This document shows positions 36,175-45,004 of a stretch of DNA of 64,000 nt, piece by piece. The notes under the pieces were generated by a model. The model did no database searches and was not told the origin of the DNA. It saw only the letters and a list, made by a program, of their open reading frames with translations. Numbering within the stretch: position 1 is the stretch's first letter; every line of letters starts with the position of its first letter. Source of the DNA: an uncultured Prevotellaceae bacterium (GTDB taxonomy: Bacteria > Bacteroidota > Bacteroidia > Bacteroidales > Bacteroidaceae); assembly GCA_946411565.1 (NCBI GenBank), contig CAMKEM010000005.1:25878-89877 (forward strand), in the 5' to 3' direction. Made by a program: the position numbers and the translations under genes.

Positions 36175-37443
36175 TTACTGTTCAAACTCTGCTCTCAGAA
36201 CTTCCAGTACCTGATCAACAGTTTCCTCCTCGAGGTCAGCCTTTGAAATAAGCATCTCACGTGGAGCATTGAGCACAGCCTTAGCTGTATCAAGACCAAT
36301 ACCCTTGATTGCATCAAGAACCCACTGGTCAATCTCATCGTTGAACTCGTCGAGATAGATATCGTCTGAATCCACGTTACCATCCTCACCAAGATCACGG
36401 AATACGTCGATTGTGTATTCTGTAAGCATAGAAGCGAGCTTGATGTTCTGACCACCACGACCGATAGCCAGACTTACCTCCTCTGGTGAGAGGTAAACCT
36501 CTGCCTTGTGGTTCTCGTCATCAAGCACGATGCTGTTGATGCGGGCAGGAGCAAGGGCACGCTGAATGAAGAGCTTTGTGTTTGCTGTGTAGTTGATAAC
36601 GTCAAGGTTCTCGTTGCAAAGCTCACGAACGATACCGTGAACACGACTACCCTTAACACCTACGCAAGCTCCAACTGGATCGATACGCTCATCGAAGCTC
36701 TCAACAGCAATCTTTGCACGCTCTCCTGGAAGACGAGCAATACGACGGATAGTAACCTGACCTTCTGCAATCTCAGGAACCTCAGCCTCAAGCAAACGCT
36801 GGAGGAAGAGAGGACTTGTACGAGAAAGGATGATCTTAGGATTGTTATTCTCGTTGTCCACACGCTGGATAACAGCCTTAACGGTCTCACCCTTACGATA
36901 CTGGTCTTGTGGAATCTGCTCTGCCTTTGGAAGGATAAGCTCGTTGTTCTCGTCGTCAACGATAAGAACCTCACGCTTCCAAGTCTGGTAAACCTCACCA
37001 GAGATAATCTCGCCCACACGATCCTTGTACTTGCTGTAGAGGCTATCGTGCTCAAGCTCGAGAATCTTACTTGCAAGAGTCTGACGAAGGTTAAGAATGG
37101 CACGACGACCGAACTTAGCGAAGTCAACGCGCTCTGACACGTCCTCACCAACCTCATAGTCAGCCTCAATCTTCTGAGCCTCTGTAAGAGCAATCTCCTT
37201 GTTCTCATCAGTAACCTCGCCATCAGCTACGACAACACGGTTACGGTAGATCTCGAAGTCACCCTTGTCTGGGTTCACGATTACGTCAAAGTTCTCATCA
37301 CTGCCGAAGATCTTAGCAATGACATTACGGAAACTCTCTTCCAATACGCTAACCAAAGTAGTACGATCGATGTTCTTGGTGTCCTTGAACTCCTTGAACG
37401 TCTCAATCATATTTGGCTGTAAAATTACTTCTTTCTTTGCCAT
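36175..37443 (-). CDS. nusA: Transcription termination/antitermination factor NusA
   Basis: 422 residues. N-terminal RNA-polymerase-binding domain, S1 domain (GEIISGEVYQTWKREVLIVD), KH1 (VGACVGVKGSRVHGIVREL) and KH2 (VSLAIGRGGQNIKLASMLTEY) are present in order. The C-terminus is a short acidic segment with one helix-hairpin-helix-like part (IKGIGLDTAKAVLNA) instead of the two acidic repeats of proteobacterial NusA. It modulates pausing and termination and often autoregulates this operon. Confidence 0.97.
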   Translation of the reverse strand: MAKKEVILQPNMIETFKEFKDTKNIDRTTLVSVLEESFRNVIAKIFGSDENFDVIVNPDKGDFEIYRNRVVVADGEVTDENKEIALTEAQKIEADYEVGEDVSERVDFAKFGRRAILNLRQTLASKILELEHDSLYSKYKDRVGEIISGEVYQTWKREVLIVDDENNELILPKAEQIPQDQYRKGETVKAVIQRVDNENNNPKIILSRTSPLFLQRLLEAEVPEIAEGQVTIRRIARLPGERAKIAVESFDERIDPVGACVGVKGSRVHGIVRELCNENLDVINYTANTKLFIQRALAPARINSIVLDDENHKAEVYLSPEEVSLAIGRGGQNIKLASMLTEYTIDVFRDLGEDGNVDSDDIYLDEFNDEIDQWVLDAIKGIGLDTAKAVLNAPREMLISKADLEEETVDQVLEVLRAEFEQ

Positions 37444-37452
37444 TATATTGTT

Positions 37453-37920
37453 TTATTTAAAATTTATCAAGTATTTGCAGTATTTCACCTCGTCCATTGA
37501 GAACTGCTTCTCAACCTCAACGAGCTGTGGACGCTTCTTGCCTTCCACCTTCTGCTTCTCGCTGACAGTCACGACGAACTGCCTTCCGTCAACCGACTTC
37601 AGCACACCTTCCAGTTTCTTACCGTCGGCAGCAAGCACCTCCACATTCTTTCCGATGCAGTTGATGTATTGCTGCTCCACCTTGAATGGCTGACCAATAC
37701 CTGCGCTACCCACCTCAAGTTCATAATCCTCTTCGTCACGGTTAAGGTGATCCTCAATGAAGCGGCTCAAGGACACGCAATCCTCAATCCACACTCCATC
37801 AGCATGGTCAATCTCCACTACGATACGGTCATCTGTGCTAACCTCGATGTCAACCAGGAAATACTCCTTGTCCTGGAGCCATTCCTCTACTACTGTCTTA
37901 ACGACGTTCTTGTCTATCAT
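37453..37920 (-). CDS. rimP: Ribosome maturation factor RimP
   Basis: 155 residues, located 9 bp before nusA as in most bacteria. RimP assists 30S subunit maturation. The segment FLVDIEVSTDDRIVVEIDHADGVWIEDCVSLSRFIE and LEVGSAGIGQPFKVEQQY follows the family, in which the central part is usually LEVSSPG. The C-terminal SH3-like domain is at about residues 95-150. Confidence 0.93.
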   Translation of the reverse strand: MIDKNVVKTVVEEWLQDKEYFLVDIEVSTDDRIVVEIDHADGVWIEDCVSLSRFIEDHLNRDEEDYELEVGSAGIGQPFKVEQQYINCIGKNVEVLAADGKKLEGVLKSVDGRQFVVTVSEKQKVEGKKRPQLVEVEKQFSMDEVKYCKYLINFK

Positions 37921-37928
37921 TCTCTCAA

Positions 37929-38112
37929 TTTAAGTAATTCAACTCTCGCATGGCTCAAGTAGAGGTTTTATGGTTTAAAGGTTTTCTGGTTCTCTGGTCG
38001 GACTTGCTTTAGCTTGGTGAACTTGCGAACAATGTCATTATTGACACGACCTCATAACCCTACAACCTCACAACCTATAACCCATGAAGTCGAGCTTGTG
38101 AGACTTCAATTA
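37929..38112. repeat. Operon-embedded palindromic repeat, copy B (rimP leader)
   Basis: Shares GGTTTTCTGGTTCTCTGGTCGG and CCTCATAACC/CCTCACAACC/TATAACCC words with 36024-36170, and both copies end ATAACCCATGAAGT. It forms most of the rimP leader transcript. Confidence 0.8.
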
Positions 38113-38123
38113 TGTAATAAAAC

Positions 38124-38157
38124 AAGAATGAGAAGCTCAACTTGTGAGCCTCTCATT
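38124..38157 (-). terminator. Terminator-like hairpin just after the rimP promoter
   Basis: GAATGAGA-GCTCA and TGAGC-TCTCATTC form a near-perfect 13-14 bp stem with a 5 nt loop. In the minus transcript it is followed by TTGTTTTATT. It can terminate the upstream 256-residue gene but, lying only about 10 nt after the predicted rimP start, it may also act as an attenuator. Confidence 0.7.
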
Positions 38158-38171
38158 CCACTGAACAAGTG

Positions 38172-38203
38172 CAAAGTTACACATTATTTATGGATTTTCC
38201 AAA
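38172..38203 (-). promoter_or_regulatory. Promoter of the rimP-nusA-infB-suf operon
   Basis: Minus strand: TTTG (38203-38200), 20 bp, TAACTTTG (38179-38172). Predicted start near 38166, leader about 245 nt. Confidence 0.75.
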
Positions 38204-38233
38204 TATTTCTATGAAAAAGTTGAAATTTTTGCT

Positions 38234-39004
38234 CTATTTTGTGCAAAAACAAGCATTCTCATCTATTGTTTCCGTGTTCTCATCCGCAAAATGCGATAAT
38301 TTTGGCAGATACTCATCATCTACTTTGAACTGTCTGCCTTCTTCTATCCACTTCTTCAGGTTATCTCGCATAGCAAGAAACGCTCTTTGCGCTTCGGTAT
38401 CTTCCTCACTAAGATGTCCTATCCTATCAAGTATCCTCTTGAAGTTTGCATCTTCTATTTCAATACGCTCATCAATGAATTTGAATGCTTCATCATATTC
38501 ACCTAAGAAAAAGTAAGAAAGAGGAGCATAGAACCAAACACAAGGAGTGTTTATCAGATTATAGAATTCCTTATCCGCTGCAGCAGTATATACTTTCCTC
38601 AAAGTATTATATCTGTCAAATACAAACTGAACATCTGTATTTAACATCCTTTCAAAATCCGCAATATTTTCTTCCATAGATCGCTCACGAATGAAATCAG
38701 TATGAATTTCATCATGAGATCCTGTATCACAGAGATATGCAGGTCCAGCATAGATACTCCTGAGGTCAATAATCCCATCTGTCACTTCATAAAGAATTTC
38801 ATTTAGTGATCGAGAAGCTACCGCGACAAAAGTTTGCAGATGCCAATCACCAGGATTAAAGCCTTGCGAATCCGCAAAGCCTATTGTGTGAATTATATCA
38901 TCATCTACAAACTTAACATATTTATAAATCTTTGAATTGTACTTATAGCCTAAAGGTGTTAGATATTCCTTTATGGCTTTTTCCATTTGCTTCTTAAAAG
39001 TCAT
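38234..39004 (-). CDS. Unrecognised cytosolic protein, possibly DUF4304-like
   Basis: 256 residues, no signal peptide. The N-terminus (FKKQMEKAIKEYLTPLGYKYNSKIYKYV, LQTFVAVASRS) is reminiscent of DUF4304-type proteins, which start with a helix, a GY/GF and strand-forming stretch, but I am not certain. The rest is helical and acidic. It has its own promoter and terminator, and no linkage to the translation operon is evident. Confidence 0.6.
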   Translation of the reverse strand: MTFKKQMEKAIKEYLTPLGYKYNSKIYKYVKFVDDDIIHTIGFADSQGFNPGDWHLQTFVAVASRSLNEILYEVTDGIIDLRSIYAGPAYLCDTGSHDEIHTDFIRERSMEENIADFERMLNTDVQFVFDRYNTLRKVYTAAADKEFYNLINTPCVWFYAPLSYFFLGEYDEAFKFIDERIEIEDANFKRILDRIGHLSEEDTEAQRAFLAMRDNLKKWIEEGRQFKVDDEYLPKLSHFADENTETIDENACFCTK

Positions 39005-39030
39005 AATTCAGGTTTTTGTGATTTTTCCTG

Positions 39031-39062
39031 CAAAAGTACATATAAATAGCCTTACCGCCAAA
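39031..39062 (-). promoter_or_regulatory. Promoter of the 256-residue gene
   Basis: Minus strand: TTTG (39062-39059), 20 bp, TACTTTTG (39038-39031). The leader is about 20 nt. Confidence 0.75.
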
Positions 39063-39168
39063 AGAATCAATCAAAAAACTTCATACAAAAAGAAAGCAAA
39101 CCACAAATCCGTCACCCAAGAACATACACTCAAACAACGAAGTATCTTCGTTCTTCCTCCGATATAAA

Positions 39169-39452
39169 TAACGTCAGTTCGACGAAAAACCTGAAAGGGA
39201 GAGTTTGGGAAAATTACAGAAAAACCCTGAAAGGGTGATATAGCTTAGGATAGGGTGCAACCCTATCGGGGGTGGGCAAATTCCCTCAAAAGTCCTGCAA
39301 GGACGAGATATTTTCATATCAATCGCAATCCCGTATTATATGGAATTATATCGCACCTACGGTGCTCTAAAATATAGTGGCATTATCGATGATAGGGTTG
39401 CACCCTATCCTAAGCTATATCACCCTTTCAGGGTTTTAATCGAACTGATGTA
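39169..39452. repeat. Terminal-repeat element with a perfect 45 bp inverted repeat
   Basis: Ends are TAACGTCAGTTCGACGA (39169-39185) and the inverse TTAATCGAACTGATGTAA (39435-39452), members of the ACGTGAGTTCGATGAATT end family. Inside, 39223-39267 and 39391-39435 are perfect inverted copies over 45 bp (words AACCCTGAAAGGGTGATA and GATAGGGTTGCACCCTATC). No coding potential is seen. The GC content and the word set differ from other elements with the same ends. Confidence 0.85.
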
Positions 39453-39541
39453 AATACCATTAAATTACCATTAAAATACCATTCACAATGGTAATATAAT
39501 GGTATTTATATGGTAATATAATGGTATTATAATGGTATTAT
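39453..39541. repeat. AATGGTA word-repeat palindrome
   Basis: TACCATT-type words (three copies) are followed by AATGGTA words (at least five copies), so the region folds on itself. It lies between the terminal-repeat element and the lipoprotein gene. The remaining stretch to 39687 shows nothing recognisable. Confidence 0.8.
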
Positions 39542-39687
39542 CATTGGAAGAACAGCCTTGAAAAGAAGAAGGATAAAGCATAGCAGAAAAAAATAAAAAA
39601 AACGAATTATTCGGTTCTTCATGCAAGATTTTTATCATTTCCGCATTACATAATAAAATCAAGGTATCACAAAACTCAAATTTCATT

Positions 39688-40236
39688 ATGAAAATCTCAA
39701 ATTTATTCGTTAGTTTACTATTAGTTCTCACCACATTCACGTCTTGTTCTAAAGATGACGAAGAAGAATATGAACCAACGTATGCATCTGCGATCTCGAA
39801 TTCATTATTCATAGAGATTGCAGATAAAGACGGCAACATCGCAGATTACGACAAACTATTGAAAGAAAACAAGTTATTCGCTATTAGCCAAGTATCAAAA
39901 AAGAATACAAAATTTAAAGTTACGGAGTATCAAAACACTAAGGTCGTCAGCCTTACAGTTGACACCCCAGACATGAAACACATGACCTTCAACAACGACA
40001 AAACATCGGGATATGGCAAGACTGATCTGGCTATGGAAATAAACGACAAACAATTCACAATAACTGTCAATTTTGAATACAGCTCTGCGAACAAGCCAGA
40101 TCTTATTGGTGGTAGTTCTATCTACATCAAAGATATTGAGTATAACGGCAAGAAGATCACGCCTACGGATTACCTATCAATCTATTCCATAAGGATAAAA
40201 TTAACAGACGACAAACCTATCATCGAGCCGCTATAA
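39688..40236 (+). CDS. Small lipoprotein of unknown function
   Basis: 182 residues. The N-terminus MKISNLFVSLLLVLTTFTSC is a lipoprotein signal with Cys-20 as the anchor, followed by an acidic SKDDEEEYEP spacer that suggests surface export by Bacteroidetes rules (charged residues after the Cys). The mature part is predicted beta-rich. No family was recognised. It converges with the S41 protease gene across a perfect 34 bp inverted repeat. Confidence 0.75.
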   Translation: MKISNLFVSLLLVLTTFTSCSKDDEEEYEPTYASAISNSLFIEIADKDGNIADYDKLLKENKLFAISQVSKKNTKFKVTEYQNTKVVSLTVDTPDMKHMTFNNDKTSGYGKTDLAMEINDKQFTITVNFEYSSANKPDLIGGSSIYIKDIEYNGKKITPTDYLSIYSIRIKLTDDKPIIEPL

Positions 40237-40241
40237 ATTAG

Positions 40242-40338
40242 AGTAAAGTAGATAGGGTAAAGGGTAATGTAGATAGTATAAGAGGCGATTTTGAGACCTC
40301 CTTGCTATCTACATTACCCTTTACCCTATCTACTTTAC
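40242..40338. terminator. Perfect 34 bp inverted repeat, bidirectional terminator candidate
   Basis: 40242-40275 and 40305-40338 are exact inverted copies (words GTAAAGTAGATAGGG and GGTAATGTAGATAG) with a 29 bp loop. The repeat begins 6 bp after the lipoprotein stop and ends 10 bp before the protease stop, so it fills the convergent junction. Confidence 0.85.
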
Positions 40339-40347
40339 CCTATCACC

Positions 40348-41994
40348 TTACTTCGTAATACTCTTCAGATAGTCATCCGACATCACAAGTCGTTTGGCTT
40401 CCTGAATCTGTTTGTCATAGCCATTCAGATAGGCTATTTTACCTTTTTGATAGTAGTAAGCCGCTATGATGTCAGCCTCAAGCACTCGACGAATCTGCTT
40501 CTCGTTCTTCTCAAGCTCATGGGCAAGATCATGCTTGAGCTTTGCCTTCAAGGCCTCAAACTCCTCCTTGTTGTCCTCATAATAGCCTTCCAACTTGGCT
40601 ACCTTAATAAGCTCATCATAGAGTTTTACGGTCTCACGGTCGTATTTGAAGCCGGCATCAACAACTGCCTTTGAGAAATCCTTCCACTCACCCTCAGAGA
40701 GTCGGAACTCCTCTGGCTTTGCTATTGAGTCGTGCTTCATTATATAATCCACCACCCAGTTGAACATAACCTCCGTAGAGTCATATCCTGAATCAGCAAG
40801 ATATACAGCAATATTAGGAATAGTATCGCCATTGAACTCCACATCAGGCTTGATACCACCGCCATCCCTCACCTCACGACCATTAGCCGTATGGAAGACA
40901 TGCGTCAAAGAGTCTGGAATATGCTCCTTGTAGCCACCACCTGTATGCTTGTAGTTGATTGCCTGAATGCAACGACCACTTGGAATGTAATATTTTGAAG
41001 TGGTTAGCTTCATGCTCGTGTTGTGTGGAAGATCCATAGGCACTTGCACAAGTCCCTTGCCGTATGTACGTGTTCCGAACACAACAGCACGGTCAAGATC
41101 CTGAAGTGAACCTGCGGTAATCTCACTCGCAGAAGCCGTTTTCCCGTTCACCATTACTATTACAGGCATAACCGTATCAATAGGCTGTGCGTCAGTCTTA
41201 TATGAATGATTTACCTTCTTCATCTTTCCCTTCGTTGTAACCAAAGTGATACCCTTTGGCACGAAGAGATTAACAATCTTGATAGCCTCCTGAAGCGAAC
41301 CTCCACCATTGTTTCTAAGATCGAAGACAAAGCCCTTCATTCCTTGTTGACGAAGCTCGATAAAGGCACGACGGACATCTTGCGAGCAGCCCTCAGTAAA
41401 CTGATCAAGAGCAATATAGCCCACATTCTCGTCAAGCATACCATAGTAAGGAACGGAAGGCAACTGGATAGCCCTACGCTTTATCTTCACCTCTAAAGGC
41501 TTCTTCTGTCCCGGACGCTTATACTTCAACAGGAAGGTAGAGCCAGCATCACCACGCAAATGGCTTGACACATAGCTCACGTCCTTACCCACCATCGTCG
41601 AGTCGTCGATAGAGATAATCTCATCACCTTTCTTCAAGCCAACCTCCTGTGCAGGCATACCGAAATAAGGCTCGTCGATGCAGACATTTCCCGTCTTTAG
41701 GTTCTTCCTCACGATAGCACCAATACCCGCATACTTACCCGTAAGCATCTGCTTTAGATTCTTCACCTCGTCAGATGCATAGTATTCGGTATAGGGATCA
41801 AGCGACCTTAACATCGCCTTAATGCCAGTACCAACAACCTCAGATGCGTCGAGCGTATCGACATACATCATATTGAGGTTCTTATATATTGCGGAGAATA
41901 TCTCCAGATTGCGTGCTACGTCGTAGTTATGGTTCTTCTGCGCAGGAGCAGAAAGGCTGATAGCCAGAATTATAAGAGTTATTATCTTTTTCAT
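40348..41994 (-). CDS. S41-family C-terminal processing peptidase
   Basis: 548 residues with a signal peptide (LIILAISLSAPAQ). A PDZ domain at about residues 85-165 (GIGAIVRKNLKTGNVCIDEPYFGMPAQEVGLKKGDEI) precedes the protease core. The catalytic Ser lies in NGKTASASEITAGSLQD (about residue 315) and the Lys in RTYGKGLVQ (about residue 343), the Ser-Lys dyad of CtpA/tail-specific proteases. A helical C-terminal extension of 150 residues follows. It is a periplasmic protease that trims envelope proteins. Confidence 0.93.
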   Translation of the reverse strand: MKKIITLIILAISLSAPAQKNHNYDVARNLEIFSAIYKNLNMMYVDTLDASEVVGTGIKAMLRSLDPYTEYYASDEVKNLKQMLTGKYAGIGAIVRKNLKTGNVCIDEPYFGMPAQEVGLKKGDEIISIDDSTMVGKDVSYVSSHLRGDAGSTFLLKYKRPGQKKPLEVKIKRRAIQLPSVPYYGMLDENVGYIALDQFTEGCSQDVRRAFIELRQQGMKGFVFDLRNNGGGSLQEAIKIVNLFVPKGITLVTTKGKMKKVNHSYKTDAQPIDTVMPVIVMVNGKTASASEITAGSLQDLDRAVVFGTRTYGKGLVQVPMDLPHNTSMKLTTSKYYIPSGRCIQAINYKHTGGGYKEHIPDSLTHVFHTANGREVRDGGGIKPDVEFNGDTIPNIAVYLADSGYDSTEVMFNWVVDYIMKHDSIAKPEEFRLSEGEWKDFSKAVVDAGFKYDRETVKLYDELIKVAKLEGYYEDNKEEFEALKAKLKHDLAHELEKNEKQIRRVLEADIIAAYYYQKGKIAYLNGYDKQIQEAKRLVMSDDYLKSITK

Positions 41995-42018
41995 TGTCTA
42001 TTTTTCAAAAAATTGCTA

Positions 42019-42055
42019 CAAAGATACTAAAATTCACGAAAAAAAACTAACTTTG
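42019..42055. promoter_or_regulatory. Divergent -7 boxes for the protease and pectate-lyase genes
   Basis: TATCTTTG on the minus strand (42026-42019) and TAACTTTG on the plus strand (42048-42055) fit the -7 consensus; neither has a clear TTTG at the expected distance. Starts would be near 42013 and 42062. Confidence 0.45.
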
Positions 42056-42105
42056 CAAACAATTTAACTTACATTTAAGACAAAGTATCACTAAAATCTC
42101 ATTAT

Positions 42106-44769
42106 ATGAAGCATTTATTCACATCATTGATGATACTTTCCTCTCTTGGGGCAAGTGCACAGAAGATTGACTTCAACCTTTCGGGCAAGGAAAACACAAG
42201 TACCGAGGAGGGTTTCAGCTCATGGGCTGTCGGGCGTTCAAAGACCGCCACGAAGGAGTTTGACGGCATTACCATCAAGGCAGAGGCAGTCGCAGGAACA
42301 GCCGCCAACGGCATCAACAACAACTGGTGGAAAGACGGCGTTTCAAAATACTCAAAACTTGTGAGCGACGGAGTTTTCTCAGCTTATATAGACTCCAAGA
42401 ACGACTATTCATATTCAGCCTCAGAGCCTATGGGAATACAATTCACAATCTCTGGCCTCAAGGCAGGAAAGCATACCCTCACCGTCTATCATAACAATAC
42501 CGATGGTATGACAAACCCATACCCTACCCTTCGCATTCTCGTGAATGGCGAACAGGTAGCATCAGGCATAGCCCAGAGCATACGTGCCCAGACAGCAGAG
42601 GCTTCAGGCATTTCATACATAGAGTTCACAGCCGAAGAGGGCAAGGATGTCATCGTTCAGTATATCTCCGAACCTAAGTCGGGCGAGACATACAGCAACA
42701 CATCAGTTGCCATAAATGCCCTTATCTTCGACCGCCCTACTCCTGAAAACTCAGCCTCAGCCCCTTACCCTGAGAATCTCGACTATCACGCGGATTGCGA
42801 CAAGGGTAGCATTACCCTCAAATGGACAAAGGGAAATACAGCCGTAAAGCACCATATCTATATAGGTGAAAGCGAGAATGCCCTTAATGAGGTAGCTGTT
42901 ACAACCGAGACTTCCTACACATTTTCTTCACCCTCTGCCCTCTCTACCTATTATTGGAAGGTTGTAGAGGAGGATGCAGATGGACGCACCTTCGACGGCG
43001 ACACTTGGTCATTTCGTCCTCGTCACCTTGCATTCCCAGGTGCAGAGGGCTATGGACGCTTTGCAATAGGTGGTCGTGGTGGTATTGTATATCATGTAAC
43101 CTCTCTCGACGATGATGTGAACAATCCGAAGGAAGGCACATTCCGCTATGGAATAACAAAGATTAGCGGTCCTCGTACCATTGTCTTTGATGTTAGCGGA
43201 TATATCACGCTCAAAGGTCGCCTCACTTGTTCTGATCCTTACGTTACCGTAGCAGGACAGACAGCTCCGGGCGAAGGCATAACCTTCCGTGGTGCTCCTC
43301 TCGGCTTTGCTTCCGATGGTATAACCCGTTTCATTCGTTCTTATCGTGGCTATGCAGGAACAGAGGCAGGACCTTCAACAGAAGAGCAGAACAAGGGACT
43401 TGACGGTCTCGGAATGGCTGGTTGCGACAATGCCATAATGGATCATTGCTCTGTGGCATGGACTACCGACGAGGCATTCTCTTCACGCAACGCCCATAGC
43501 ATCACGCTTCAGCGAACTCTCCTCTCAGAGGCTCTTAACCAAGCCGATCACCCTAACTACGAAAAGGGCAAGCCACATGGTTTTGCAGCTACCATAGGCG
43601 GTGGCTGTTTCTACGGACATAGCTCTTATCACCACAATCTCCTTGCTCATTGCGAAGGTCGTAACTGGTCGCTCTCCGGCGGACTTGACGGCTCTGGCAA
43701 CTATTCAGGCGCACATGATGTATTTAATAATGTGGTATATAACTGGGGAGATCGTGGCACAGAAGGCGGAACACACGAACTCAACTTCGTGAACAACTAT
43801 TACAAGATGGGGCCATCAACCGCCAACGGGATAATACTCTTACATCAGTTTGAAGGCAAAGGCAAAGGCACTCAGGCTGCATACGTTAGCGGCAATATCC
43901 GAGAGAACCTTGACGGCTCAAAGACCACCGATGCAGAGAACCAGACATACAAGTACGAGCTCTCTAACGGCCAGAAACTGACATGGGAACCTTGGGCAAC
44001 CGCTCCTTTCTTTGAATCATTCGCCACAATAGAGAGCGCGGAGGCTGCATACGCCAATGTTTTGTCAGATGTTGGTTGCAACCAGCCATTCCTTAACGCA
44101 CACGATGCTCGTATAGTTAGCGAGACTTTCTCAGGCACCACTTCAACCGTCGGCTCAAAGACTGGCAAGAAAGGTCTTATAGACCGTGAATGGGATGCCG
44201 AGGGCTTCGCTATTATAAAAGAGGAGAAACGCCCAGCCGACTTCGACACAGATCAAGACGGTATGCCTGACTGGTGGGAGGCTCTTCATTCTGAGCTCAA
44301 CCCTTCAGTAGCCGACAACAACAACGATGCTGATGGAGATGGTTACACAGCCCTTGAAGACTATCTTAACTGGATGGCTCTCCCCCACTTCACTATCGCC
44401 CTCACCAGTTCACAGAGCATTAACCTCCACGACTATTTCTCTGGCTACCCAACCACAGGCACCACATACAGCCTCATTGGCGAGAATGCCAACGCACAGA
44501 TAACAGACGGCAAGCTCAGCATCACAGCACCCACTTACGAATGTATCAACACAGTTCAGGTAAAGGCAGAGGCAAACGGTGTTTCCCTTACCCGTGCTTT
44601 CAACTTCCGTTTCACAGGTTCGGCAACAGGTATCACCTCTCCAAACTCTAAACCCTCATCCCTAAACCCTAAACTCTCAACTCCAAACACGTACAACCTC
44701 TCCGGACAGCGTGTAAATGGCAGTTTCAAGGGTATCATTATCAAGAACGACAAGAAATGCGCACAATAA
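42106..44769 (+). CDS. Secreted pectate-lyase-like protein (PL1 type)
   Basis: 887 residues; signal peptide MKHLFTSLMILSSLGASAQ. After a carbohydrate-binding-like beta domain (to about residue 205) and a fibronectin/SusE-like segment (about 225-300), the parallel beta-helix catalytic part begins with AFPGAEGYGRFAIGGRGG and YHVTSLDDD, continues with GPRTIVFDVSGYITLKGRL, VAGQTAPGEGITFRGA and DHCSVAWTTDEAF, typical of Bacteroidetes pectate lyases of family PL1. A Ca-binding-like DTDQDGMPDWWE...DADGDGYT segment follows at about residue 710. The C-terminus (TYNLSGQRVNGSFKGIIIKN) matches the GH43 tail, a secretion-signal-like end. It cleaves polygalacturonate by beta-elimination, by family. Confidence 0.88.
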   Translation: MKHLFTSLMILSSLGASAQKIDFNLSGKENTSTEEGFSSWAVGRSKTATKEFDGITIKAEAVAGTAANGINNNWWKDGVSKYSKLVSDGVFSAYIDSKNDYSYSASEPMGIQFTISGLKAGKHTLTVYHNNTDGMTNPYPTLRILVNGEQVASGIAQSIRAQTAEASGISYIEFTAEEGKDVIVQYISEPKSGETYSNTSVAINALIFDRPTPENSASAPYPENLDYHADCDKGSITLKWTKGNTAVKHHIYIGESENALNEVAVTTETSYTFSSPSALSTYYWKVVEEDADGRTFDGDTWSFRPRHLAFPGAEGYGRFAIGGRGGIVYHVTSLDDDVNNPKEGTFRYGITKISGPRTIVFDVSGYITLKGRLTCSDPYVTVAGQTAPGEGITFRGAPLGFASDGITRFIRSYRGYAGTEAGPSTEEQNKGLDGLGMAGCDNAIMDHCSVAWTTDEAFSSRNAHSITLQRTLLSEALNQADHPNYEKGKPHGFAATIGGGCFYGHSSYHHNLLAHCEGRNWSLSGGLDGSGNYSGAHDVFNNVVYNWGDRGTEGGTHELNFVNNYYKMGPSTANGIILLHQFEGKGKGTQAAYVSGNIRENLDGSKTTDAENQTYKYELSNGQKLTWEPWATAPFFESFATIESAEAAYANVLSDVGCNQPFLNAHDARIVSETFSGTTSTVGSKTGKKGLIDREWDAEGFAIIKEEKRPADFDTDQDGMPDWWEALHSELNPSVADNNNDADGDGYTALEDYLNWMALPHFTIALTSSQSINLHDYFSGYPTTGTTYSLIGENANAQITDGKLSITAPTYECINTVQVKAEANGVSLTRAFNFRFTGSATGITSPNSKPSSLNPKLSTPNTYNLSGQRVNGSFKGIIIKNDKKCAQ

Positions 44770-44859
44770 CATTTTCTTGGCAATAACAGCCCGAAAAGCG
44801 TATAAAAACCACAAAAAACAAACTTTTTTCAAGAATTTTCTAAAATTTCTTGGAAAAAG

Positions 44860-44891
44860 TTTGGTAGTTTCAGAAAATCGTTGTACCTTTG
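44860..44891 (+). promoter_or_regulatory. Promoter of tRNA-Asn
   Basis: TTTG (44860-44863), 20 bp, TACCTTTG (44884-44891), close to the consensus. Transcription would begin near 44898, 33 nt before the tRNA. Confidence 0.8.
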
Positions 44892-44930
44892 CATCGCAAT
44901 TAAGAAATAACGCTGATTGCAACACTAAAA

Positions 44931-45004
44931 GCTTCAGTAGCTCAGTTGGTTAGAGCACATGACTGTTAATCATGGGGTCGTTGGTTCAAGCCCATCCTGG
45001 AGCG
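44931..45004 (+). tRNA. tRNA-Asn (GTT)
   Basis: Acceptor arms GCTTCAG and CTGGAGC pair with one G-U; the D arm reads GCTC-AGTTGGTTA-GAGC; the anticodon stem CATGA/TCATG carries CTGTTAA, anticodon GTT. The T loop TTCAAGC is normal but the T stem (GTTGG/CCATC) has one T-T mismatch. Discriminator G, then CA; the full CCA is not encoded. Confidence 0.93.
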
